Of a stretch of DNA of 31,109 bases, positions 16,308 to 22,812 are shown one piece after another. Made by a program: the position numbers and the translations under genes. Numbering within the stretch: the stretch's first letter is position 1; each line of letters starts with the position of its first letter. This DNA comes from Clostridiales bacterium. Its GTDB lineage: Bacteria > Bacillota > Clostridia > Oscillospirales > Acutalibacteraceae. The stretch covers positions 1 through 31,109 of the forward strand of contig DXYG01000027.1 in the NCBI GenBank assembly GCA_019415925.1, in the 5' to 3' direction. The notes beneath the pieces were generated by a model. The model did no database searches. It saw nothing but the letters and a program-made list of their open reading frames with translations, and was not told the DNA's origin.

Positions 16308-18212
16308 ATGATTAAAAAATTCACCTTCGGCACACCGATTTGCACCGAAGCAGTTGTCGAAGAATTTAAGACGTCGGACAATAATGATTTTCCTTTTAAA
16401 AGCAGGGAAGAGGACGGAAAATTTGTCCTTGAATTTGATATGACCGACAGCGACATCGTTTACGGTCTCGGCGAGGCTCCGAGAGGAATCAACAAGCGTG
16501 GCTGGTTTTACGAAAGCTTTTGCAGTGACGACCCGTTTCACACCGAAACAAAGTCATCTCTCTATGCGGCTCACAACTTCCTGATGCTTTCGGGCAGTGA
16601 TAATTTCGGGATTTTCATTGATTTTCCTGCAAGAATCCGCTGGGACATCGGCTACACCTCAAAGAACAAAACCGTTATTACGATTGACGGTACGGACTTT
16701 GATTTCTATTATATCAAGGGCGGCAAGCCGATTGAGATTGTCAAGGAATTCAGAAACGCAATAGGTAAGAGCTACATTCCGCCGTTCTGGGCATTCGGCT
16801 ATCAGCAGAGCCGCTGGAGCTATCCCGACGCAAAGACGGTTGACAGCGTAATTGACGGCTACGACAAGGCAGGAATTCCGCTTGACTGCGTTTATCTTGA
16901 CATTGACTATATGGACAGCTACAAGGACTTTACGGTTGACGACAAAAAATTCCCCGATTTTGCCGACTACGTAAGCAAAAAGCGTGAGCAGGGAATCCAC
17001 CTTATTCCGATTATTGACGCCGGTGTTAAAAAAGAGGACGGCTACAGTGTTTATGAAGAGGGCAGAGAAAACGGATATTTCTGCAAAAACGAGGACGGAA
17101 CCGACTTTGAGGGCGGCGTATGGCCCGGAATCGTCGGCTTTCCCGATTTTCTCCGCAAGGACGTGCGTGAGTGGTTCGGCTCAAAGTACAAGGTGCTTAC
17201 CGACGCAGGAATCGACGGTTTCTGGAACGATATGAACGAGCCTGCAATTTTCTATTCGGTAAAGGGACTTGAAAAGGCTCTTGACAAGGCTGTTTCACTC
17301 AAGGGTGAAAACCTCGACCTTTCCAAGTTCTTCAATTTAAAAGACACCTTCCTCGGACTTTCAAACAGTCCCGAGGATTATTCAAGCATTTACCACACAG
17401 TTGACGGCAAGCAGGTATGCCACGACAGAGTTCACAATATCTACGGCGCAAATATGACAAAGGCGGCAGGCGAGTATTTTGCCAAGGAGTTCGGCGAGGA
17501 AAAAATCCTTATGTTCTCACGTGCGTCATATATAGGCGCTCACCGTTCAAGCGGTATCTGGTTTGGTGACAATCATTCGTGGTGGTCGCATATTCTGCTC
17601 AATCTTAAAATGCTCCCGTCGGCGAATATGTGCGGTTTCCTCTACTGCGGTGCAGATCTGGGCGGCTTTAACGAGAACGCAACACGTGACCTCGTTCTGC
17701 GTTTCCTTGCGCTTGGAGTTTTCACACCGCTTATGCGCAATCACGCCGCTCTTGGCACAAGAGATCAGGAGTGCTACAATTTTGAAAACAGCGAGGATTT
17801 CAGGGATATTATTGAGGTGCGTTACCGCCTTATTCCGTATCTTTACAGCACATTCCGCAAGGCGAGCGAAGAAAACGATATGATTTTCAAGCCGCTTTCG
17901 TTTGATTATCCCGACGATAAAATCGCCCGTGAGTGCGAAACTCAGCTTATGCTCGGCGACGAATGTATGATTTGCCCTGTTTATGAGCAGAACGTCGGCG
18001 GAAGATATGTTTACCTCCCCGAGGATATGACGTTTGTAAAATTAAGCGGAACAAAGGTTATTACCGAGAAAATGACAAAGGGAACGCATTACATTGAGGT
18101 TGCACTCAACGAAGTTCCGCTGTTCATAAAGAACGGCAAGAAAATTCCGCTCTGCAAGCCTGCAATGCGCACATCACAGCTCGACACAGAAAATGTTGAA
18201 TATATAGGATAA
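16308..18212 (+). CDS. Glycoside hydrolase family 31 alpha-glucosidase
   Basis: A 634-aa retaining alpha-glycosidase, most likely acting on alpha-glucosides. The catalytic nucleophile is Asp308 in GFWNDMNEP, and the acid/base is Asp421 in GIWFGDNHSWW. The N-terminal beta-sandwich contains YGLGEAPRGINKRG, and LDIDYMDSYKDFTVD forms part of the active site. There is no signal peptide, so it is probably cytoplasmic and handles imported oligosaccharides. No transporter or regulator genes lie next to it. AAAGGAG precedes the ATG; TATAAT at 16278-16283 is a candidate -10 without a good -35. The repeat element copy B begins at its stop codon. Exact substrate (maltose, isomaltose or another) is undetermined. 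Confidence 0.94.
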   Translation: MIKKFTFGTPICTEAVVEEFKTSDNNDFPFKSREEDGKFVLEFDMTDSDIVYGLGEAPRGINKRGWFYESFCSDDPFHTETKSSLYAAHNFLMLSGSDNFGIFIDFPARIRWDIGYTSKNKTVITIDGTDFDFYYIKGGKPIEIVKEFRNAIGKSYIPPFWAFGYQQSRWSYPDAKTVDSVIDGYDKAGIPLDCVYLDIDYMDSYKDFTVDDKKFPDFADYVSKKREQGIHLIPIIDAGVKKEDGYSVYEEGRENGYFCKNEDGTDFEGGVWPGIVGFPDFLRKDVREWFGSKYKVLTDAGIDGFWNDMNEPAIFYSVKGLEKALDKAVSLKGENLDLSKFFNLKDTFLGLSNSPEDYSSIYHTVDGKQVCHDRVHNIYGANMTKAAGEYFAKEFGEEKILMFSRASYIGAHRSSGIWFGDNHSWWSHILLNLKMLPSANMCGFLYCGADLGGFNENATRDLVLRFLALGVFTPLMRNHAALGTRDQECYNFENSEDFRDIIEVRYRLIPYLYSTFRKASEENDMIFKPLSFDYPDDKIARECETQLMLGDECMICPVYEQNVGGRYVYLPEDMTFVKLSGTKVITEKMTKGTHYIEVALNEVPLFIKNGKKIPLCKPAMRTSQLDTENVEYIG

Positions 18213-18562
18213 ACCATAATTTAGCGCAAGGTTGACGTAGGGACACGGCGCGCCGTGTCCACACAAAAATTGCAATGCAATTTTTGTGAATGGGACGTCT
18301 GGGAAGCCGTCCCCTACGGAAATGTTTGTTGGTCACTATAATAATGATATAATCGGTTACGTTTGATAGTCAATACGGACACGGCACGCCGTGTCCCTAC
18401 GACTGTAAATTAGACGTTTGTGCAAAATCGTAGCGAGCGACGCCCTCGTCGCTCACAAAAACGTTACCTATATATCAACTTAAAATTCGGGCAACCGTTT
18501 TTACCTCAATATCCGATTTTTCCACTCGATTTGCGTGTCGAGGCACTCGACAAATTATGGTT
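18211..18562 (-). repeat. MITE-like element copy B (inverted relative to copy A)
   Basis: AAACCATAATTT (18211-18222) and AAATTATGGTT (18552-18562) are the terminal inverted repeats. Read on the minus strand, the segment aligns with 9895-10316 along most of its length. GTAG-headed palindromes lie at 18237-18260 (the perfect GGACACGGCGCGCCGTGTCC), 18292-18317, 18377-18400 and 18430-18455. The last, with stem GAGCGACG/CGTCGCTC, replaces the two GGAAC-type palindromes of copy A. The left end overlaps the GH31 stop codon TAA. TA flanks the left edge but the right flank is AA. There is no gene between 18213 and 18653. Confidence 0.87.
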
Positions 18563-18601
18563 AATCTGATAAAGAGTCAAAATCGTATTCATTATGAAAA
18601 C

Positions 18602-18635
18602 AACCGCCTGTCGTGATAGTCCGACAGGCGGTTTT
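18602..18635 (-). terminator. Terminator of the XRE regulator gene
   Basis: AACCGCCTGTCG (18602-18613) pairs with CGACAGGCGGTT (18622-18633), a 12-bp stem with an 8-nt loop. A T-run follows on the minus strand (GTTGTTTT) and TTT on the plus strand, so it may act in both directions. Confidence 0.85.
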
Positions 18636-18653
18636 GTAATATCGTTATTCACA

Positions 18654-19538
18654 TTAGTCACATTCGCAGTCGTTATCGTCGTCACCGAGTAAGCTGCAAA
18701 TCCAATAATAAATCGGGATTGTCAGGAATACAATCCAGCCTACAGCCCAGCCGCCGCATACGTTGAAGTAACCGAAAAGTATGTATGCGATTGCCGCAAG
18801 CACGGGATATGCAAAGTGACTTGGCTTGCGCTCATAAATTGCGTCAACAAGCGTGTAGTAAAGCGGAATGGTGAGCAGGCAAATCCAGCTTAACGCCCAG
18901 CCAAAGCATACTCCGCTTGCGCCCCACCACGCAAATGCGAGTAAGGGGAAGATGAAAAACGGAAACTTATTCCACTTACTCTTGCTCTTACGGCGATGCA
19001 TAAGCTTTTCGTCTACCATAATATTGCCGTTTTCGTCCGTATAAACACGCTGTTTGCCTTTTTCCTCAACGTGAATTCCGTCCCAGCCGACGTGAACATT
19101 GTCACCGTTCTTGTCCTGAACGTGTACTCCGTCCTTGAAGTTTATATGCACGTGGTCGCCGTCCTTTGAGTCAACGTGAATTCCATTTTTAAAGGAAACC
19201 TTGTCAACCTTTTCATATTTAGTTTCGGTTTCGCCGTTCGGACCGTAGGAATAGCTGTAATTATATTTGTATTCCTCATTTGAATCAGGTTCGGACTCGT
19301 TTTGCCCGTTATTTTCGCTGTCGGCTTTTTTTGCGTTTTCACCCTTTAACAGCTCGTCAAGCGAAACTCCGTAAATTTCTGCGAGCAAAATAAGGTTGTC
19401 AGTGTCGGGAGATGCTTCTGCACGCTCCCACTTTGAAATTGCCTGTCTGCTCACTCCGATTTTAGCGGCAAGCTCCTCTTGACTGAGGTTGTGTTTCTTT
19501 CTGTATTGTAATAACCTGTTGGCTGTTTCAATGTTCAT
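18654..19538 (-). CDS. XRE-family HTH regulator with His/Asp-rich repeats and a duplicated membrane domain
   Basis: A 294-aa predicted membrane-bound transcription regulator. Residues 5-65 are a clear XRE/Cro helix-turn-helix (LSQEELAAKIGVSRQAISKWE). A polar Glu/Asn/Tyr-rich linker follows. Residues 115-160 hold about three short repeats of the form FKxGIHV-x-KDGDHVHI, rich in His, Asp and Gly, resembling a small beta-solenoid. The rest is hydrophobic: residues 197-228 and 244-278 are internal duplicates sharing GWAxxWIxxLTIPxYY, giving about four membrane segments, and the C-terminus is DDDNDCECD. GGAGGG lies 6 bases before the ATG. It could sense a metal or an envelope signal, but nothing in the sequence proves this. 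Confidence 0.85.
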   Translation of the reverse strand: MNIETANRLLQYRKKHNLSQEELAAKIGVSRQAISKWERAEASPDTDNLILLAEIYGVSLDELLKGENAKKADSENNGQNESEPDSNEEYKYNYSYSYGPNGETETKYEKVDKVSFKNGIHVDSKDGDHVHINFKDGVHVQDKNGDNVHVGWDGIHVEEKGKQRVYTDENGNIMVDEKLMHRRKSKSKWNKFPFFIFPLLAFAWWGASGVCFGWALSWICLLTIPLYYTLVDAIYERKPSHFAYPVLAAIAYILFGYFNVCGGWAVGWIVFLTIPIYYWICSLLGDDDNDCECD

Positions 19539-19570
19539 TGATATGCCCTCCTCGTTGATTTGTTGCTCAA

Positions 19571-19636
19571 ATTATACCCCGCAACCGATGTTTTTGGCTA
19601 TACATTTCAGTTTTCAACCCCGCAACCACCGGTTGC
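19571..19636 (-). promoter_or_regulatory. Promoter and candidate operator of the XRE regulator gene
   Basis: TATAAT lies at 19571-19576 on the minus strand; its -35 is poor. GGTTGCGGGGT is directly repeated at 19576-19586 and 19617-19627 (41 bp apart). The upstream copy also forms an inverted pair with GGTTGC at 19631-19636 (GCAACC-ACC-GGTTGC on the plus strand). One repeat abuts the -10 element, so binding there would block RNA polymerase. Autoregulation is an inference. Confidence 0.5.
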
Positions 19637-19654
19637 AGGCGGTCTGCCACCGCT

Positions 19655-19795
19655 GTAAGTTCGAAAAAAAGGTCGGTTTTGTTATAAAAAACGTGCGCCC
19701 GAATTGTGAATTGCAAAAATTCTGAATTCATTGTTACCATGTAAAATAAATTGTAGCGAGCGACGCCCCCGTCGCTCACTGAGATGACGGTGAAA
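19655..19795 (+). repeat. Decayed fragment of the MITE-like element, adjoining a REP palindrome
   Basis: The stretch 19655-19712 aligns loosely with the left part of copy A: a GTCGG motif, ATAAAAA(A)CG and GCCCGAATT-x-T-x-AATTG occur in the same order and similar spacing as at 9935-9980. A GTAG-headed palindrome then follows at 19751-19778, at about the position where copy B also carries one, but in the opposite orientation. Terminal repeats are not recognisable, so this is a degenerate copy at best. Confidence 0.4.
19751..19778 (+). repeat. REP-like palindrome downstream of the RAYT gene
   Basis: GTAG (19753-19756) heads a stem GAGCGACG (19758-19765) and CGTCGCTC (19770-19777) with loop CCCC. 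The 28 bases 19751-19778 are exactly repeated, inverted, at 20219-20246 within the transposase gene. A one-mismatch relative is at 18430-18455. Confidence 0.9.
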
Positions 19796-19797
19796 TT

Positions 19798-20364
19798 TTA
19801 AAAGTAATATTTGTCCAAATCCCATTGTAAAGGATTATTGATAATGTAATTTGCAATACTTCTATAATGAGCTCCACTCTTAATTACCTCGTCAAAAAAA
19901 GAAGCTTGCCATAATGAATGATTGGAATTAAAATTCTTTTTGAAAAATCGAGTTGTTACAGATTTAAAGTCCTTAATAAGTCCTTGTAATGAGCGCCGAT
20001 TTTTATCCTCAATTATTTCAAAATTAAATTGCTTTTTTGCTGTTACTATTTCATCGGAATTTTCCAGTATAATTATCCCGTGAATATGATTAGGCATAAG
20101 AACAAATTTATCAAGCTTTACATTCCTATTTAGTTTTTCAATGTTTTCCCAACATTCAATAACCTTTTCTCCGATTAAAGTTGGCTGAACTTTTACAGGA
20201 CATTCATATATATCATTTTGAGCGACGGGGGCGTCGCTCGCTACAACAGAACCTAAAAGCTTTTCTTTATTATATGTGCAAATAGTAACATAATAATAAC
20301 CGTAAGTTCCGTAATCGTAATCTTTCAGCCTGTGATTTTTTCTGTCGAAAATTTGTTTGTTCAT
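19798..20364 (-). CDS. REP-associated tyrosine transposase (RAYT), Y1/HUH family
   Basis: A 188-aa single-strand DNA transposase-like protein (COG1943, Y1_Tnp). The HUH motif is His93-x-His95 in MPNHIHGIIIL. The catalytic Tyr is most likely Tyr173 in SIANYIINNPLQW, the RAYT-style ending. RKNHRLKDYDY and YYVTICTYNKEKLLG are typical N-terminal segments. Residues 40-49 (VVASDAPVAQ) are encoded by an exact REP-like palindrome, kept in frame. The start ATG overlaps the phosphohexomutase stop codon (ATGA) and has no good ribosome binding site, so translation is probably coupled. No second transposon gene or IS ends surround it. The reading frame is intact; whether it is active is unknown. Confidence 0.9.
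   Translation of the reverse strand: MNKQIFDRKNHRLKDYDYGTYGYYYVTICTYNKEKLLGSVVASDAPVAQNDIYECPVKVQPTLIGEKVIECWENIEKLNRNVKLDKFVLMPNHIHGIIILENSDEIVTAKKQFNFEIIEDKNRRSLQGLIKDFKSVTTRFFKKNFNSNHSLWQASFFDEVIKSGAHYRSIANYIINNPLQWDLDKYYF
20219..20246 (-). repeat. REP-like palindrome inside the RAYT coding sequence
   Basis: This is the inverted exact 28-bp copy of 19751-19778. It lies in frame and encodes residues 40-49 of the transposase, in a loop region before the HUH motif that appears variable among relatives (family recollection). The two copies flank about 470 bp containing the whole catalytic core. Confidence 0.92.
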
Positions 20365-21863
20365 AATGCTAAACCGTCTGTAGTTTTCAAAAACTCAAAC
20401 AGCTGATTATAAATCAAATCAACGCCGCCCTTGCTGTCGCTTTCAATGTTAAGCGGCATAATCGGGTCGTGAACGGAAAGACGGAGCAAAAACCAACCGT
20501 CACCGTTTTCTTTGCCGAATGATACTCGGATTCCCTCACGGTTATCATCGGCAACCTGCCAGCCTTCCTGATTTTCTGCATATTCTGTAAGGTCGGCAAT
20601 AATCTTTTCACCGCAGGCTCTGAAATCCTTTTCGGTAATCTTAAATCTGATTTCCTTGCTTTCAACAGGCTCTTTAAGTGCAGAGGTCAGCTCGTCAAGG
20701 TCCTTGCCTTCTTTGCTCAGCTGTGCCATTTTGATGATGATTTTTGTGCAGAGATATGCGCCGTCATCAAGAAAATAATTCTCACGCATTGCGGCGTGTC
20801 CCGAAGTTTCAATCGCAAGAGGACAGTTTACACCCTGTGCATTAAGCTCAAGCGCCTTGTCAATTACATTCTTATATCCTCTGCGATAGCGGTAGTGCTT
20901 TCCGCCGAGTGTGTTTTCAATAAATTCCTTAAGTCCGCTTGAAGTGATTGAGTCGGTAACAACAGTTCCGCCGTCGTTGCCCTCAAGCGCAATTGCGGCG
21001 GCAACAGCTACAAGCCTGTTGCGGTTTATCTCGTTGCCCTTCGAGTCAACAGCGCCTCCTCGGTCAACGTCAGTGTCGAAGATTACACCCAAATCAGCTT
21101 TGCTTTCCTTTACGGCCTCGCAGATTGACGCCATAGCCGTTGCGTCCTCGGGATTGGGAACGTGATTGGGGAACATTCCGTCGGGATTGAGGTAACGGCT
21201 TCCCTCGGTGTTTGCTCCGAGCACAGAAAGCACCTTGTCAGCGTAAAAACCGCCTGCACCGTTTCCTGCGTCAACAACAATCTTAAAGCCCTTAAGCGGA
21301 TGGTCGTAGTCCTCTGCGTTAACTTCCTTTTTAATCTTTTCGCAAAGTCCCTTTGCGTAATCGCTCATATAGTCAACGTCGGTGATTGTTCCGCCGTCTT
21401 TTTCCTGAGGATGCTCGTTTTCCTGAGCGTATGTAAGAATTTCCTCAATATCAGTGCCTTCAAGACCGCCTTCACGTGTGAAAAATTTAAGACCGTTTCG
21501 GTTAAAGGGGTGGTGGCTTGCGGTAATCTGGAGTGCACCGTCACAATTCAAATCAACCGTAGTCATAAACATTGACGGAGTTGAAGCAAGACCGCAGCAG
21601 AGCACCTTTGCACCGCAGGCTTTAAAGCGCTTTGTGGTAATCTCCATAATATGAGGACCTGATATTCTGCTGTCACGTCCGACAGAGATTGTAAGGCTGT
21701 CGCAGGGCTTGTTTACCTTTTTTGAAAGCCAGAGAACAAAGCCGTCAGCCATATTTGCAACAGCCTCGTCTGTGAGGTTAACGTTCTGTCCCTCAACACC
21801 CTCGCTTGCAACACCTCTTATATCAGTGCCGCTTTTGAACTGTTTATAAAAATCGTTGAGCAT
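20361..21863 (-). CDS. Phosphomannomutase / phosphoglucomutase family protein
   Basis: A 500-aa alpha-D-phosphohexomutase that should interconvert hexose 1- and 6-phosphates. All four domain signatures are present but atypical: the phosphoserine loop is ITASHHPFNRNGLKFF (usual TASHNP), the metal loop is DTDVDRGG (usual DGDxDR), the sugar loop is IETSGHAA (usual GExSGH), and the phosphate loop is NREGIRVSF. Together they point to the less-studied branch with TASHxP and DTDVDR loops, not classic PgcA. The ATG at 21863 is chosen because AAAGGA lies 8 bases upstream; the in-frame ATG at 21872 lies within that site. The stop codon overlaps the RAYT start. A promoter is at 21910-21938. Confidence 0.9.
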   Translation of the reverse strand: MLNDFYKQFKSGTDIRGVASEGVEGQNVNLTDEAVANMADGFVLWLSKKVNKPCDSLTISVGRDSRISGPHIMEITTKRFKACGAKVLCCGLASTPSMFMTTVDLNCDGALQITASHHPFNRNGLKFFTREGGLEGTDIEEILTYAQENEHPQEKDGGTITDVDYMSDYAKGLCEKIKKEVNAEDYDHPLKGFKIVVDAGNGAGGFYADKVLSVLGANTEGSRYLNPDGMFPNHVPNPEDATAMASICEAVKESKADLGVIFDTDVDRGGAVDSKGNEINRNRLVAVAAAIALEGNDGGTVVTDSITSSGLKEFIENTLGGKHYRYRRGYKNVIDKALELNAQGVNCPLAIETSGHAAMRENYFLDDGAYLCTKIIIKMAQLSKEGKDLDELTSALKEPVESKEIRFKITEKDFRACGEKIIADLTEYAENQEGWQVADDNREGIRVSFGKENGDGWFLLRLSVHDPIMPLNIESDSKGGVDLIYNQLFEFLKTTDGLAL

Positions 21864-21909
21864 AGTTTTCATCCTTTCGGTTTCATTATATATATTATAT
21901 TTTATATGT

Positions 21910-21938
21910 ATTATACCGCAAAGAGAGAAAAATCACAA
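21910..21938 (-). promoter_or_regulatory. Promoter of the phosphohexomutase-RAYT operon
   Basis: On the minus strand TTGTGA (21933-21938) and TATAAT (21910-21915) are 17 bp apart. The segment between it and the start codon is very AT-rich with several other TATA-like hexamers. Confidence 0.65.
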
Positions 21939-22347
21939 TACATCGAAAAATTAAGTTTGTAAAAAATCAGATTATTTTATTGCCAAAAAGGAAATAAGTT
22001 GTTAAAACTGACGAAAGAGTAACGGAAATATTGTCGATTTGTAAATTCCTTTAAAGCATTATTAGAACATATTGCACATAAAATCAGTTTTATTATTAGT
22101 TATAATTGACATACAAATGCGATAACTCACAAAAACAGAAGTCAAAAATTGTTGACTTTTTTAAAAAGTTGGATATAATAATAATTGTCAAGTAAATAGT
22201 CCGCTTGACTATCGGCTGATTTCCAATTAGCCTTACTCGAGTAAAATTGAATTATCAAAAAGTCGATAAATAATCATGATTTGCCAAATGGTAAATGGCG
22301 CACGAAAAAAACTTTATATTTTTAAAGAATTGAAGGAGGAAACATTT
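21939..22347. other. Long intergenic region between divergent genes
   Basis: About 410 bp of AT-rich DNA without a credible ORF. The left part holds nothing recognisable. The right part carries the promoter at 22152-22179 and then about 170 bp of leader before the small gene at 22348. The leader contains an imperfect palindrome GCCA-N9-TGGC at 22283-22299. No known riboswitch consensus was recognised. Confidence 0.6.
22152..22179 (+). promoter_or_regulatory. Strong promoter of the small-protein gene
   Basis: TTGACT (22152-22157) and TATAAT (22174-22179) are separated by 16 bp. It implies a transcript with a 5' leader of roughly 160 nt before the start codon at 22348. Confidence 0.75.
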
Positions 22348-22614
22348 ATGACACCAATTCTTAGCTTACACAACATTGATGTAACTGCGTTCCTCGCCGT
22401 GCTCGATACCTGCGAGGGCAACGTATATCTCGTTACAAAGGAAGGCGACAGATTAAATCTGCGCAGCAAACTTTGCCAGCTCGTTGGCTTGACAAAGCTT
22501 ATCGAAGGTGGTAAAATAGCAGAAGCAAGTATTATCTGCGAAAACAAGAACGACGAGAGCAAGCTTTTCAGATTCAACTTCTTCGGCGATACAGGTAACG
22601 CTAAAGTAGGTTAA
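22348..22614 (+). CDS. Conserved small protein of unknown function
   Basis: An 88-aa soluble protein beginning MTPILSLHNIDVTAFLAVLD, followed by CEGNVYLVTKEGDRLNLRSK and a Leu/Ile-rich middle (LVGLTKLIEGGKI). I recall similar small proteins, sometimes mislabelled poly(A) polymerase, in other Clostridia, but no function is known to me. AAGGAGG ideally precedes the ATG at 22348. An open frame extends upstream to 22276, but that part has no ribosome binding site and is rejected. It stands alone, between a strong promoter with a long leader and a strong terminator, which suggests high expression. Confidence 0.85.
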   Translation: MTPILSLHNIDVTAFLAVLDTCEGNVYLVTKEGDRLNLRSKLCQLVGLTKLIEGGKIAEASIICENKNDESKLFRFNFFGDTGNAKVG

Positions 22615-22670
22615 TCAAAGCTTATTTAAACAACAATCCACGTTTTTCACGTTAATTTCAAAACTTCTAA

Positions 22671-22708
22671 ATCCAAAAACGGCTGCTTTTCGGCAGCCGT
22701 TTTTGGAT
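22671..22708 (+). terminator. Intrinsic terminator of the small-protein gene
   Basis: A 16-bp stem, ATCCAAAAACGGCTGC (22671-22686) with its complement at 22693-22708, has a 6-nt loop TTTTCG. The T-run is within the right arm (CCGTTTTTGG). Confidence 0.9.
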
Positions 22709-22812
22709 TTTCTGCATTTTCATAAAATTTTACACCCTGATTGTTGATTAAAAAATTCAGTCGTGATATAATTTTTTCAATAAATTCCAATATGACAGGG
22801 GTGGGATACAAT

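Noticed and set aside
18124..18336. Minus-strand frame spanning the end of GH31 and element B
   Set aside because: It reads through a palindromic repeat and antisense to GH31; the translation looks random and no start signal is present.
19798..20364. Complete IS200/IS605 insertion sequence
   Set aside because: No tnpB, no recognisable IS ends, and the gene is fused to the mutase operon; the C-terminal pattern fits RAYT better.
22348..22614. Poly(A) polymerase
   Set aside because: Similar small proteins are sometimes given this label, but 88 residues hold no nucleotidyltransferase motif.
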